A stretch of DNA of 64,000 bases from Kalmanozyma brasiliensis GHG001 (lineage: Eukaryota; Basidiomycota; Ustilaginomycetes; Ustilaginales). The translations under genes and the position numbers were made by a program. Numbering within the stretch: the stretch's first letter is position 1; each line of letters starts with the position of its first letter. This document shows positions 21,061-32,087 of this stretch, one piece after another. Below the pieces are notes generated by a model, which was given only the letters and a program-made list of their open reading frames with translations, was not told the DNA's origin and made no database searches. Where the stretch lies: the NCBI RefSeq assembly GCF_000497045.1, contig NW_015961981.1:746401-810400 (forward strand), read 5' to 3'.

Positions 21061-23919
21061 ATGGTTCGCTCCGTCACCTTCGAGATCAGGTGGCACGACA
21101 CCCAGCCCATCTACAGCTGCTCCTTCCAACCCCTTCCTGCCAATCACCTCAAGCGCGTCCTCGACCACAACATGGGCCAGGCCGCTGGTCTTGCACCGGG
21201 CAAAGGCTTGTCTGAAATCGACTCTGCCGCTGCCGCCGCCATGACTTCAACGTCCTCCTCGGCGCAAGCCTCCGCTTTGACGCCCGTAGCATCATCGTCC
21301 AAGCTCACGCAGCCGCCCGTCATGGCTGGAGGTCAAAGCTGGAGGCTTGCGACCGCAGGTGGTGACAACAACGCGCGCATCTGGATGGTCCACCCCAACA
21401 TCCCGTCCCCCGCTGCAATGGCAAGCGCTGCCGCTGTCTCGGGATCCGCCGTCGTCGCGCCTCACGCCCCTCGTGTCGAATACCTTGCTACACTCCAAAG
21501 GCACTCGGGTGTGGTGAATGTCGTTCGCTTTTGTCCCAAAGGCGAGCTGCTAGCAACCGCCGGCGACGACGGAAATGTCCTCCTGTGGGTGCCCAGCGAC
21601 CGCAGCAAGCCTGGACTCGGCGACGTCTCCACCAACCTCGAAGGCGAAGCTCAATTCGAGAAAGAGCACTGGCGAGTCAAGCTCATGTGCCGTGCCACGC
21701 AGCAAGAGCTCTATGACATGGCTTGGAGTCCCAACGGCGAGACCCTTGCCGTGGGCGGCACTGACTTTGTCGCGCGCATCATCAACGTCCAGGAGGGCCA
21801 CGTCATTCGTGAAATCTCCGAGCATAACCACTACGTTCAGGGAATTGCCTGGGATCCACTCAACGAGTTCATTGCGACGCAAAGCAGCGACCGCACCGTG
21901 CATGTTCACAGCCTGCAAACACGGCGACACGACCGTGACAGCAACGCTGGCTCGTCTAGCACAGACGTCATCAGCAAGAACTCCAAGCTCGATCTGCATC
22001 GCAGGAACGGTAGCGCTGGCGGCTTCGTATGGGATCAGCATTATTCCAAGCCTGCTTTGCCAAGACGTACCAGCAGCCATGCCAGTCAAGCCAGTGACGG
22101 AGAAGGCGCAAGGGAAAGCTTTGTCGCCGGTCTTCGAGGCAGGACCAAACGCAGCAGCACACCTATCGACCCCAGCCACACGAGCACTGCGATTGCACGC
22201 GCGAGTACGCCGGCAGCTGCAGTGCCAGCACCACCCTCAGCAGCTTCGGCGTCGTCCGCTGCCGCCGCCGCTGCTGCACCCACATCCGGGCGGGCCAGCA
22301 CTCCCACGCCCGCAGCCTCAATACCGCCCAGCCCCTTTTCATCCAACAGCGCCGCCGTTGCTGCGCACGCGATGAACCCACCACAGACCACGCCCAGCCG
22401 TCGATCGAGCTTCAGCGGTAGCAACTTTGACGTTGGTTCGCCGCCTACCAGCACCACCTCCTTGGCGCCCGCGTCCACCCTGGCGGGCTCGCATGGCGTC
22501 AAGTCCGCAGCAAGCGCTCTCGAGCACACTCTTTCGGTGACGGGCGGAACCGCTGCGAGCGACGCTGGTCGCAGAGCAGGCAGCGTCAGCCGCTCCGCAT
22601 CGCGAACCCGGAGCATGCGGTCGCCTTCGCCTATTCCACCTCTGCCCGCCATCCGCGCACCTCCCTCTCCCAAACAGCGCATGCAAGCAGCAGCAGCATC
22701 GGGCCTGGGTGGGCCACTGGCAAAGGCATCGATGCGTCTGTACGGTGACGAGAACTTTAGCGGGTTCTTCCGTCGCCTTTCTTTCAGCCCCGATGGTGGC
22801 TTGCTGGTGACGCCCAGCGGTCTTTTTGATCCTCCGCCGCCGTCCGCATCTCCTAGTGTCAACCTGTCGCCCATGAAGAGCCCTGCGACGCTGACGCCTG
22901 CTACCGCCGCAGCCGCCACGAGTCACCCGTCGACCAGTCCTCAATTAGGTCCAGCCAACAAGAGTGCCGTGTACCTGTATGCAAGGGGCAACCTGACTCG
23001 GTCGAATGCCCCCATCGCTGTGCTGCCTGGTCACAAGACAGCGACGTTGGTCGTGCGATTCTCGCCGATTTTATACGAGCTGCGCAAGACACCGCGCACT
23101 TCGTCCGACGGCGACGACGAAGGCATCGCCCCTCACCCGACCATCCCGCTCGAGGCAGGCAAGCAAAAGACGGTCTCTCTTCGCACCGAATCCTCGACTG
23201 CAGCGTTCTCTCCGTCGCTCGGATCGACTCCATCGAAAGACCCTTTGGCGCCGTCAGCATCGCCGTCGCAGCCCGAGAAGATCTCACCCCACGTCCCACG
23301 TCAGGACGCACGCTCCCCACCGCGCGGGATCAGCGTCTTCGGCCTCCCCTACCGAATGGTCTACGCCGTCGCCACCCAAGACAGCGTGTGGATCTACGAC
23401 ACGCAGCAAGCCGGCCCCATCTGCTGCTTCAGCAACATGCACTATGCCAGCTTCACCGACCTCACCTGGTCGCCGGACGGGCAGACGCTCATGATGTCGT
23501 CGACGGACGGGTACTGTTCGGTGGTCGTGTTTGATTATGCGGAGTTGGGCGTGCCGTATGCGTTTTCGGCGCAACCGGCGTTGAAGGCTCCTGCGCCAGG
23601 TGTGCCTGCGCCAGCGCATATTGCGGAGGGCAAGTCGACGGGGAGCGCGCCGAACACGCCCAAGATGGCCAGCCCGGCAATGTTGGCCCCTGCAGCAACG
23701 GGTGGATCTGCCGCCGAGGCGTATGCCAGCGCCGTTGGGGCCACGCCCGCCGGGTTGGGGCTGGCCATGCCTCCAGCTTCCTCTTCGGCTGCACCATCGA
23801 CTGCGCCAGCACCAGCACCAGCAACAGCAACAGCCGCCGCTGCGGGCGGGGACGACGCCGAAGCACCCAAGAAGAAACGCAGGATCGCCCTGACCCTGGA
23901 ACGCCCGCTCGGATCCTGA
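21061..23919 (+). CDS. CAC2: Chromatin assembly factor 1 subunit B (Cac2/p60), WD40 protein
   Basis: 952 aa, single exon. It starts MVRSVTFEIRWHDTQPIYSC, typical of Cac2/CHAF1B. WD repeats follow: LATAGGDNNARIWMV (about 98-112), LQRHSGVVNVVRFCPKGELL, LYDMAWSPNGETLAVGG, YVQGIAWDPLNEFIATQSSD, then FRRLSFSPDGGLLVTPSG and late repeats around MVYAVATQDSVWIYDT and FTDLTWSPDGQTLMMSSTDG. CAF-1 deposits H3-H4 on newly replicated DNA. Low-complexity Ala/Ser/Pro inserts (about 330-560 and 830-930) interrupt the propeller, making it far longer than yeast Cac2 (468 aa). The C-terminus KKKRRIALTLERPLGS is basic and nuclear-signal-like. Confidence 0.93.
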   Translation: MVRSVTFEIRWHDTQPIYSCSFQPLPANHLKRVLDHNMGQAAGLAPGKGLSEIDSAAAAAMTSTSSSAQASALTPVASSSKLTQPPVMAGGQSWRLATAGGDNNARIWMVHPNIPSPAAMASAAAVSGSAVVAPHAPRVEYLATLQRHSGVVNVVRFCPKGELLATAGDDGNVLLWVPSDRSKPGLGDVSTNLEGEAQFEKEHWRVKLMCRATQQELYDMAWSPNGETLAVGGTDFVARIINVQEGHVIREISEHNHYVQGIAWDPLNEFIATQSSDRTVHVHSLQTRRHDRDSNAGSSSTDVISKNSKLDLHRRNGSAGGFVWDQHYSKPALPRRTSSHASQASDGEGARESFVAGLRGRTKRSSTPIDPSHTSTAIARASTPAAAVPAPPSAASASSAAAAAAAPTSGRASTPTPAASIPPSPFSSNSAAVAAHAMNPPQTTPSRRSSFSGSNFDVGSPPTSTTSLAPASTLAGSHGVKSAASALEHTLSVTGGTAASDAGRRAGSVSRSASRTRSMRSPSPIPPLPAIRAPPSPKQRMQAAAASGLGGPLAKASMRLYGDENFSGFFRRLSFSPDGGLLVTPSGLFDPPPPSASPSVNLSPMKSPATLTPATAAAATSHPSTSPQLGPANKSAVYLYARGNLTRSNAPIAVLPGHKTATLVVRFSPILYELRKTPRTSSDGDDEGIAPHPTIPLEAGKQKTVSLRTESSTAAFSPSLGSTPSKDPLAPSASPSQPEKISPHVPRQDARSPPRGISVFGLPYRMVYAVATQDSVWIYDTQQAGPICCFSNMHYASFTDLTWSPDGQTLMMSSTDGYCSVVVFDYAELGVPYAFSAQPALKAPAPGVPAPAHIAEGKSTGSAPNTPKMASPAMLAPAATGGSAAEAYASAVGATPAGLGLAMPPASSSAAPSTAPAPAPATATAAAAGGDDAEAPKKKRRIALTLERPLGS

Positions 23920-24295
23920 TCGGGGACACTCTGTCAGGTTGCACGCAAATGAGATCTGTCATGCTGTCATCACACGTCGCTTCGAGTTTGTGTCTGGGTG
24001 CGTGGAAGATACTGTATGAGAGTGTCAAGGGTTAAAATTTGGAAGCCTGCAGGTGTGCCAGTGTCGAGTACGCAAGAGCTGGCCTTGGGTGATGGGTGCC
24101 GGATCGGAGAGCGATGAGGTTGTTGGGCCTTGCGTCTCACTTGATGACCACGCGCTTGATTCGCACACACTATGATAGAGAATGGAATGGCATTGACTTG
24201 TGAGCTGCATGACACTTTTGACGGAATAGAATGGACACATCGAAAGCACTGATCATGGGGCATGGTCAAATCTCGGAATCCCTGTTGACAATTGC
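23920..24295. other. Convergent 3' region
   Basis: About 375 bases between the CAC2 stop and the stop of the unknown minus-strand gene; no feature seen. Confidence 0.5.
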
Positions 24296-25382
24296 TCAGA
24301 GGCCGCCGAATCTCTTCTCCACCTTGGCCCTCGACGAAGTAGGCGCGGTCGCTGCAGCCCTCTTCGTCCCTCGCCTCGTCGTGACAGATCGATCGGTGTG
24401 AGCTTTCTGGTCGGAGTCGGTCCAGCTGCTGTCCGTTCGAGCCGGATCGTTGGCGGATGTCATGTGGACGGACGCGCTGACATGAGTGCGAGAGCCTTGC
24501 GTAATCGGATGGACTGATCGCTTGGGCCGATGATAGTCATCGGGTATCCAGGGGAAGAAAAGGCTGTCGAGACGCTTGTTCATGTCGACCACGTCGGCGA
24601 AAGTCGTGTCATAACTCTTCTGGGTGAAGTTGAAGCAATAAGAAAACGCGTCGAACGACAGCCCGTACCCAAAGGAATCGGTGACATTGTACGTGTACGG
24701 GTATCCGCCCTGGACCCGAGTAAGCGAAGTGTGTACCACGTCCTTGAGCAAGATCACATCTTTGTCTTTGAAGTGGTAGTCCGGAGCGAAAGGACTGCCA
24801 AACAGTTGCGAACGAGGGCGAATGACGAGGCGAGTAGATCTTAGGTCGTCGAAGAAGAGGTCCAAGTAGACACTATCATCAAAGGCTCGCTCCTTAGCCA
24901 GATCGATGCGTCCTACGAATGACAACCGAGCCTCGGAATCCGCGAAGTGACCCGACAGAAATGCGGCTGGCGAGGTGAGGTCTCGAGCGCTCAGGTTCGT
25001 ACCTTCAAGCGTCAGGGATAAGATCGGAGTTGCCTCCCCTTGCGTCACTGAGTCGCTTGTCCGACCGACCAAAGGCTCCTCGACAATGCTTGCGCTGGAC
25101 GAAGAGGCTACGTAGCCCGACGGGTCTGTGGCTCCGTATGCTGCCCGAACTGGATCGACTGAAGATGCTGCAACGTAAACAGGGGCACCAGTGTGTCAGC
25201 AACGTGGACGGTTGACGTTCAGAAAGGATGGTACAATTGCGTACACATCTGACTGGGACGAGCAAGACGAGGGCGGGTCTGAGCGACGCTGCTCGTGCTT
25301 CCCGCACTACTTGCGTCGGAGCAGAGCTGGTCGTATCGAAATATGGAGCAGAGGAAAGGGAGGAGGCGATCAAAATTTGCAT
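24296..25382 (-). CDS. Lineage-specific hypothetical protein, probably two exons
   Basis: Not recognised. The frame 24296-25072 has no ATG at its 5' end and stays open upstream to about 25200, so a first exon is needed. A tentative model joins 25382-25247 to 25167-24296 (79-nt intron, branch GCTGAC, acceptor TTGCAG, but a weak GTGTAC donor), giving about 335 aa starting MQILIASSLSS. The central part is well-composed and globular-looking: LVIRPRSQLFGSPFAPDYHF, GYPYTYNVTDSFGYGLSFDA, YCFNFTQKSYDTTFADVVDM, LFFPWIPDDYHRP. Aromatic-rich beta-like segments and NxT sites would suit a secreted protein, but no clean signal peptide is visible (only a weak ALVLLVPV segment). The last 60 residues are basic Ser/Thr-rich. 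Exon 1 is uncertain. Confidence 0.5.
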
Positions 25383-25929
25383 GCAATCAGGACGAAGTGG
25401 ATATCGATGTTTGATGGGAAGGTGGGAAAGATGCAAAGTCGGAGGGGATGAGGATTAAATAGACGTGGAAAGAAGCCGAGGGAGCGGGAACAGGAGAGCT
25501 GAGCATGGGACACAGGTATCATGAGAGTGTTCGAGACAAGTGATGGCCTGGGCGGCGAACTCAGCAGACGGACGCGCATAGCCACTGATTCCACTGGCGA
25601 TCACAGTCAGGGAGCTTGGGAGTCAGAAGGCTCTGCCAAGGCGCCGAGGGAATCGAGAAGCGGCGTTGTGACTCGGAGGGAACAAAGGGCGTAGCGGCAG
25701 CGTCAGACCCAGCCGCGAAGTCACGGCGAATCCTCGGCTTGCAGTCGAATCACTATGCGTCACGTTCTCACGCCACTGCGAGGATCAGGTTCATAACGCG
25801 CTCATTCTTGGCTTGTCACTCTTTCTTTTCCTCTCCTGTGTGATCGCACTGCACGGACGCAAAGGTCAACGGAATATGTGACAATAAGAATTGTTGAGAT
25901 AAGGCAAGCAGTCTCGACTGTGTCGGGTG
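25383..25929. other. Upstream region of the 24.3-25.4 kb gene
   Basis: About 550 bases lying between the 5' end of one minus-strand gene and the 3' end of the next. No gene or motif is supported, though an additional 5' exon of the unknown gene could lie here. Confidence 0.4.
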
Positions 25930-27771
25930 CTATCCGATCGAAGCGTCGGGCGACCCGGCCGCGGCTTCAGCGATCGCTTTGGCCTTGAGTACGCTCGCCT
26001 GAGGTCCGCTCAGCGTGTCACTTCCGCTCTGAACGCTCACAGTCCTCTCTCCTCCCGCACCCAAGCCCGAGAGTCCTGCTCCACCAAGACCAGCCCTTGC
26101 GCCAAGCGTTGATGTGACAGGATGTTCGAATCCGATCGGATGCGCCGATACGGCTCCCAGACCTGGCCCGCCGTAGGTCTGCGCCACTGGATGCTGAGCA
26201 AATGGTGTAGGTGGAGCGTGGAGTGCGGAATGGTGACTGAGTCCGCTCGGCATCATCCGTCCAGCCGCTGGATGCTTATATGTTTCGTTGAGCTGGGACT
26301 GCGGTCGATACCTGGCCGCGGCGTCGGCTGCGCCTCTGGGTGGCGGCGATTTCGGACGAAGCTGATCGACCTCTTCGATGAAGGGGACTAGATTGGAGCG
26401 ATCGCGCAAGTCGCAGCCTGGGCGGTCGACTCCAAAGTTGGCGTCATATTCGACCTTGTCGTAGGGTCGAGGAATCTGCAAGCGGTCGAGGTGAGCTTGT
26501 AGCTGCTCGCTCATGCCGTTCTCCGCCAAGACGGGCAGACCAGCGCCTGGTAAAGCGACTTTGCCGCCCTCGAGCCATCCAGGAGCATCCGGCCCTACTT
26601 CCAGACCGATTGTCAGCCAGCCGCGCCGCAAGTTGCGGTTACGGCCAAACAACTCGAGGCGACGGGTGCCAAGGCAGAAGTTTTCGATCGTCTGATACAG
26701 CTCTGGTGGCTTGCTGATCATGTCTGGCAGCGATGTCGGCCGCGATGGACCCGAAACCTCGTCCGCTTGCATCTGAGCAACATCTTCCCCTTCAGGCCCA
26801 GGCCAGAGGATGACATCGGTGTCGATGTTGCAGTGGACAAAGCGAGTGTCGGTCGATCTGCGCACCGTGCCTCGAATGCCCATCAAGCAATGCTGGCTGG
26901 TCCGTGTGAAGGCCGAGCTGGTCGAGGGCTGCTGGCTCGATGTCTCGGCTCCATCGGTCTGAGGGTTGGTACGAATGCAGACAATGTCCTCGCAGCGCCT
27001 GTAGCCCCATTTGGCTAGCACCTCTCGTCCTCGTTCGAGTCCGTCTCCAGCTCCGGAACCCACCCAGAGGAACACGAAACTCTCCTTGGCTGCTAGTTGC
27101 GGCACCGGCAGAGCGGCAATCTCCTCCCAAGACCACGTCGAGTTCGCAGCACCAGAGGTGGATGAAGCTGGTGGTGCTTCCCAATCATATGCCTCGAGAG
27201 GGGGGTCGATGAGCACGACGTCGTACTTGACAGGGATCAGGCTGCCGAGGTGGAACTGTTCTGTGGACCGAGTTGCATCTCGAAAGGGTCCGAGTGAAGG
27301 CCTCAGATCCGTCTGGAGGTAGGTGGGAGGATGTGCGACGTAGGTGACGAGCGAGTCCTTGAGCTGAACGAGACGCTTGAGTTTGGGATACTCGTCGAAG
27401 CGTGAGCTCGACGAAGGGTTTCGTACCGCATTGCCTGGCAGCAGACCGGCGCCTGTATCCACAAAGTGTTGCGAGTAGTCGTTGCGCAGCGTGTGCTCCT
27501 GCGAGCTGTAGTTGGGGCCCAAAGCTGACTGGTGGGAGGACGATTTGTGTTTGTCCGTGCCGACGGACGATGCTGCTGCTTTGGCGTGAGCTGCCTCTCT
27601 CGAAACTGCATCGTTCCTCGCGGTAGGAAGGCCAAGTCGCTGCTTCAGCTCAGCTAAACGATGCTGACGTTCCAATGTGGACTTGCCAGCCTCGCTCCGG
27701 GTGCTGCTCTCGACGAGCGTTTTCCAGCGCGGATGATCTCGAGCCCGGTTGGAGGGCATCTTGACCGCCAT
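25930..27771 (-). CDS. MT-A70 family METTL14/Kar4-type protein (m6A writer subunit)
   Basis: 613 aa, single exon. The MT-A70 fold spans about 125-450. It carries YDVVLIDPPLEAYDWE (DPPL at 189-192, where catalytic METTL3/Ime4 has DPPW), RRCEDIVCIRTNP, HCLMGIRGTVRRSTD, FVHCNIDTDVILWPG, YQTIENFCLGTRRLELFGRN and RRGWLTIGLEV. These are METTL14 landmarks, as is LRPKSPPPRG after the domain. METTL14 and yeast Kar4 are the non-catalytic partners of METTL3/Ime4 in mRNA N6-adenosine methylation, tied in yeast to mating and meiosis. The N-terminus holds a short helical motif (LERQHRLAELKQRLGL) as in METTL14. The C-terminal 130 residues are Gly/Ala/Pro-rich and disordered. It is divergent from CLA4 across 1.4 kb. 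Confidence 0.88.
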   Translation of the reverse strand: MAVKMPSNRARDHPRWKTLVESSTRSEAGKSTLERQHRLAELKQRLGLPTARNDAVSREAAHAKAAASSVGTDKHKSSSHQSALGPNYSSQEHTLRNDYSQHFVDTGAGLLPGNAVRNPSSSSRFDEYPKLKRLVQLKDSLVTYVAHPPTYLQTDLRPSLGPFRDATRSTEQFHLGSLIPVKYDVVLIDPPLEAYDWEAPPASSTSGAANSTWSWEEIAALPVPQLAAKESFVFLWVGSGAGDGLERGREVLAKWGYRRCEDIVCIRTNPQTDGAETSSQQPSTSSAFTRTSQHCLMGIRGTVRRSTDTRFVHCNIDTDVILWPGPEGEDVAQMQADEVSGPSRPTSLPDMISKPPELYQTIENFCLGTRRLELFGRNRNLRRGWLTIGLEVGPDAPGWLEGGKVALPGAGLPVLAENGMSEQLQAHLDRLQIPRPYDKVEYDANFGVDRPGCDLRDRSNLVPFIEEVDQLRPKSPPPRGAADAAARYRPQSQLNETYKHPAAGRMMPSGLSHHSALHAPPTPFAQHPVAQTYGGPGLGAVSAHPIGFEHPVTSTLGARAGLGGAGLSGLGAGGERTVSVQSGSDTLSGPQASVLKAKAIAEAAAGSPDASIG

Positions 27772-29215
27772 CTCGACCGCTTGGCTGCTGAATTGATCAG
27801 CCTCTACGCATGCTGATGTGCGACACAGACTCTGTGTGCGTCTGTCGAATGCTTGTGGTTGCGACTGACACAGCGGTGCCGAGTGGGATAGCCCGTGGGA
27901 GTCGACACCGTTGGACCGTGCTTTCGAAACAAAGAAGAAGTGAAGTCAGGGTCCCACCGCAGCTGAGCTTCATTTTTGACGTGTTCGTCTCGTCAAATTT
28001 CAGGGTCTTGAGCCGAGTTGGAGCGCCCTGGTCGTTGGGTGAGCGTGGCAAGCGGCAGAGTGTCTCGCCTTTGGCATTGGTCGATGCGCGATGAGACAGG
28101 CCTCGACGCTGAGACGTTTACTCGTCTTCGTCTTCATCCTCCTTGGAAAGAGAAGCGAGGACGACCTCGGCGGAAAGACTCACTCGAACACGACTGTGTG
28201 AGTGCCTCCAGGCAGCACGCAGGAAAGGCTAGGTAAGCAATGAAGGCGTAGACGAGATCGGTCGGAGATGATTCTGAGGCGGCGTCAAGAGAGGGTGCCA
28301 AGTCAAAAAGTGTCACCGCCGCGTCGGGCTTGTTGCCTGCTGGGTGGCACCGAAATGGTCCAGAAAGGGGGCGGCCAAAGTGCTTCTTGGTCTAACCTAG
28401 CAGCTGACCGCGACCCTTGGTTGTCCACACGCGCACACACGTTAAAAGATCAGGACGCCAAACGCAGGCGTGTAACCCCGCCGAGCTGTTTGAATTTTGA
28501 CAGGAATTCTGCCCTCGTTCTCGCTTTCTCGCTTCGACTATTATCGGTACCCCTCTCTCCTTTCAAGTGTTGCTCTGGGGTCGCTCGTCTCGCCGCCGCC
28601 GCGTTCCTTTCATCGTGAACTTCGAGTTAGGTCTTCGCCACTTTTTCCTTCCTTACCACCTCATCCTAACGATCGCAACGGTGTCGCCAAACGGGATCGG
28701 CACTCGACGACCCTCGGATTCGTAGCTTTCGAGCCTAAGCTTCTTCACGCCGCCCAAACCTGGACGCATCGCCGCACTAGCTCACTCGCAGTCGGATCGG
28801 CGCGCCGCGTCAAGGTTTGCCGCAACCACAAACAAGGTCGATCTCGTTCGGTCCAGCGAGCACTTCCACGATCTTCACGTGCAATTGCTCAAAGGTGAGT
28901 AGTGCCTGCACTGCCATGTGTCCAGTCCCTCGGGCGACTCGGTGCGAAGATCCGGCGCGTCCAAGTGCTGGGGGGACGCGATACGACTTCGGCTTCTCTC
29001 GACGTCCCCTTTGTTCTATGCTGGAAGGACCTCGCTGACCTCGCTCTTCGCCTTGTACCTCTTTCGCCTTCACTGCTACTCTGTGCCCAACTTTGCTCGA
29101 CACGCGCTCCTTTTTTCAACGGACGCGCCTCCTCTTCGTTGTCCAACAACGGATCGCCACACTCGACACTCACCCACGAACCGCAGACAGCCTCGTCGAG
29201 CCAGCCATCGTCATC
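27772..29215. other. Divergent region METTL14-like / CLA4, with probable CLA4 leader intron
   Basis: About 1.4 kb without a supported ORF. A strong donor (CAAAG followed by GTGAGT at about 28893) and several acceptors just before the CLA4 ATG suggest a spliced 5' leader. An AATTTCAGGG motif lies at 27996-28005. Confidence 0.45.
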
Positions 29216-31723
29216 ATGTCTGGCTTTCGTAACGCGTCGAATGGCGCGCCGCCAACCGGATCGCAAGGCGCCTCTTTCGGATCTCTGACGCCATCACGTC
29301 CCGCACCGCCCGTGCCCACCGGCAAGCACAATGATCCTTTCCTGCCTCCCCTCTCGCAATACAACTCGGCATCCAGTTCCATGGGCAAGGGCGCCGGCGG
29401 CGGTTCGTACACCGGACCGCTCCGCCCTGCCGGACCTGGCGCTACCGCTCCTGGCGCAGCACCGGCCAACCACATGGGCGGCAACAACTCGGGCTGGCAG
29501 CAAGCGGGCCCCGGCGCCACTACCAGCGGTGCTGCCGTCGTACGAAAAGGCTGGGTCAGTGTCAAGGAGGATGGCATTCGATCTTGGATCTGGAGCAAGC
29601 GTTGGCTCGCCCTTCGCGAGCAGACCCTCACCTTCCACAAGAACGAGACCACCTACCAAGCCGTCGCCCTCGTCTTCCTCAAGGACATTTCCAACGTGTC
29701 CCGCACCGATCTCAAGCCATACTGCATCGAAGTCGAGACCAAAGACAAGACCTTCTACCTTCAGCTCAAGAGCGACGAGGAGCTCTACGGCTGGATGGAC
29801 GACATCTACTCTCGCTCGCCGCTCATGGGCGTCTCCTCGCCCACCAACTTTGTACACCAAGTGCACGTCGGCTTTGATCCGATCAGCGGAGCGTTCACGG
29901 GTCTGCCCGAGCAGTGGTCGAAATTGCTCACCACTTCGGCCATCACGCGCGAGGACTACGAAAAGAACCCGCAAGCCGTGCTCGACGTCCTCGAATTCTA
30001 CACCGACATCCAGAAGCGCGAACGCGACGACTACGGTCTCGGCACGCCCACCATGAACATTCAGCCTGGACGCAAGCCTAGCGAGGTGCCAAGTGCTCAG
30101 TCCGCACCGCGATTCAAAGCGGGCACGGGTTTCGCCGGAAGCGACAGTGTAGACTCGGCTTCGACGCTGAGCAGCCAGGCCAATCTCTACCCCGGCGGAT
30201 CCGCGCCAAAGCCGCCTTCGGACGCTTTCCGCAGAGCGCCTGCTCCTCCCTCCTCCTCCTCATCGTCCTCTGCTGCGTCTTCCTTGAGACCCGCACAGAG
30301 TACGGCCATGATCCGACGACCCTCGGACGACGGTCGAGGCCCTGGCGCCTCGAGCCCAGCCTCGTCGCAGGCTTCCTCTTCGCGTCTGGGCGGTGGTTCC
30401 GCGTCCAACGATTCTCAGTACGGGCGCAATGCACCCGGTACCAGCCACTCGCCCTCGAGCGCACACCCGGATCTGGTACCATCGCGCAAAGCACCCGCAG
30501 CTCCTGGCGCTCCCAACAAGGGGCCTACACCGGCATCATCGCTCGCCTCCACTCGACCCGCACCCCCTCCGCCCAACTCGTCGGTGCCCTCCAGCAGGAT
30601 GGCCAACGACGGTGGTGTGCAGGGTCTCAATGTCAAGACCAAGGAGCTCAAGCTCGGAAGCGAGTCGGCTGGCATTTCGCCTTCTTCCAAAGCAGTGCCC
30701 GTCGCCAAACAGCCATCGCCGGTGGCGGCGCCAAGTGCCGCTCAGGCGGCGCAGGTCAAGCCCCTGCAGATGGCCAAGAAGGACACGGCCGCCAAGACGC
30801 AGCAGAAGGAGGCAGACCGACGCATCAGCACCATGTCGGAAGCGCAGATCATGGAGAAGCTGCGATCGGTGGTGAGCCAGGACGACCCCAACATGCTGTA
30901 CAGCAAGATCAAGAAGGTCGGCCAAGGCGCTTCGGGATCCGTCTTTGTCGCCAAGACGCTCGCCACGGGTCAACGTGTCGCCATCAAGACGATGGACCTG
31001 TCGCAGCAGCCCCGCAAGGAGCTCATCGTGAACGAAATCCTCGTCATGAAGGAGTCCCAGCATCCCAACATTGTCAACTTTTTGGATTCCTTCCTGGTGC
31101 GCAACAACGAGTTGTGGGTCATCATGGAGTTCATGGAGGGAGGTGCGCTGACGGATGTCATTGACAACAACACGCTCGAGGAGGACCAGATCGCTGCCAT
31201 CTGCATGGAGACGTGCAAGGGCCTGGAGCATCTGCACAGCCAGAGCATCATTCACCGCGACATCAAGTCGGACAACGTGCTGCTCAACGCCAGCGGTCAG
31301 GTCAAGATCACCGACTTTGGCTTCTGCGCCAAGCTCACGGACCAAAAGTCGAAGCGTGCAACGATGGTAGGTACACCTTACTGGATGGCGCCCGAGGTGG
31401 TCAAGCAGAAGGAGTACGGAGCCAAGGTGGACATTTGGAGTTTGGGCATCATGGCGATCGAGATGATCGAGAACGAGCCGCCGTACCTGGACGAGGAGCC
31501 GCTCAAGGCGCTGTACCTGATTGCGACCAACGGCACGCCGACGCTCAAGAAGCCCGAGACGCTGTCCAAGAACCTCAAGAGCTTCTTGGCCGTGTGTCTT
31601 TGCGCGGATGTCAAGAGCCGTGCGTCGGCGGACGAGCTGCTGCACCATCCGTTCCTGCAGTCGGCCTGCCAGCTGTCGAGCCTCGCGCCGCTGCTGCGAT
31701 TCCGCAACAAGCCCGACCGTTAG
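29216..31723 (+). CDS. CLA4: PAK-family kinase Cla4 (PH-CRIB-kinase)
   Basis: 835 aa from the ATG at 29216 (context TCATCATGTC; the frame is open further 5' but without ATG). Order: disordered Gly/Pro/Ala N-terminus; PH domain about 108-200 ([13 protein letters not shown] ... LYGWMDDIY); CRIB/PBD at about 205-232 ([28 protein letters not shown]); long Ser/Pro linker; kinase domain about 560-820 with [14 protein letters not shown], the VAIKTMD lysine, [22 protein letters not shown] and [12 protein letters not shown] plus CRIB before an STE20-type kinase defines Cla4. It is a Cdc42/Rac effector for septation and polarity; in Ustilago maydis Cla4 is known to be needed for budding, filament formation and virulence. 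All catalytic residues are intact. Confidence 0.95.
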   Translation: MSGFRNASNGAPPTGSQGASFGSLTPSRPAPPVPTGKHNDPFLPPLSQYNSASSSMGKGAGGGSYTGPLRPAGPGATAPGAAPANHMGGNNSGWQQAGPGATTSGAAVVRKGWVSVKEDGIRSWIWSKRWLALREQTLTFHKNETTYQAVALVFLKDISNVSRTDLKPYCIEVETKDKTFYLQLKSDEELYGWMDDIYSRSPLMGVSSPTNFVHQVHVGFDPISGAFTGLPEQWSKLLTTSAITREDYEKNPQAVLDVLEFYTDIQKRERDDYGLGTPTMNIQPGRKPSEVPSAQSAPRFKAGTGFAGSDSVDSASTLSSQANLYPGGSAPKPPSDAFRRAPAPPSSSSSSSAASSLRPAQSTAMIRRPSDDGRGPGASSPASSQASSSRLGGGSASNDSQYGRNAPGTSHSPSSAHPDLVPSRKAPAAPGAPNKGPTPASSLASTRPAPPPPNSSVPSSRMANDGGVQGLNVKTKELKLGSESAGISPSSKAVPVAKQPSPVAAPSAAQAAQVKPLQMAKKDTAAKTQQKEADRRISTMSEAQIMEKLRSVVSQDDPNMLYSKIKKVGQGASGSVFVAKTLATGQRVAIKTMDLSQQPRKELIVNEILVMKESQHPNIVNFLDSFLVRNNELWVIMEFMEGGALTDVIDNNTLEEDQIAAICMETCKGLEHLHSQSIIHRDIKSDNVLLNASGQVKITDFGFCAKLTDQKSKRATMVGTPYWMAPEVVKQKEYGAKVDIWSLGIMAIEMIENEPPYLDEEPLKALYLIATNGTPTLKKPETLSKNLKSFLAVCLCADVKSRASADELLHHPFLQSACQLSSLAPLLRFRNKPDR

Positions 31724-32087
31724 GCTCACTGCGACGTTTCTGAGTTGCCCTGACCTGTCTCTGTCACGAATATCATTCTCGTCATGCAACGTCTGTACCT
31801 TTGTTTGTCGGAATCAACGTGCGGTTGCTTTCGTGGTTCCCTCGATGGTGCACATTGAAGCGAGAGCTGTTCAACGGCGTTTAAAGTCTTTCAAGGTTGA
31901 GCTCGGTGATCTCAAGTTGCCATTGGCGTTGTTTGACGACGTTTGCTACACCATCTCGGGAAAAATGGTTTTGACCATCACTCGGCCACTTTCTTATGAA
32001 ACTTGATCGAAAAAATGGGAGGGCGTTGCGCTCGTGCTTCTGCGTTCGCTGGTCGTGCTGGTCGTAACCAAAAAGTACTCAAAAAAG
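31724..32087. other. CLA4 3' region
   Basis: About 360 bases after the CLA4 stop, ending in the T-run (minus strand) of the tRNA gene. Nothing else is seen. Confidence 0.5.
32081..32086 (-). terminator. RNA polymerase III terminator of tRNA-Met
   Basis: Six consecutive T on the minus strand start 2 nt past the mature tRNA 3' end; a second T5 run follows about 10 nt further downstream. Confidence 0.85.

Noticed and set aside
29093..29215. N-terminal 41-codon extension of CLA4
   Set aside because: The extension starts at TTG and its residues are leader-like; the ATG at 29216 is the first in-frame start.
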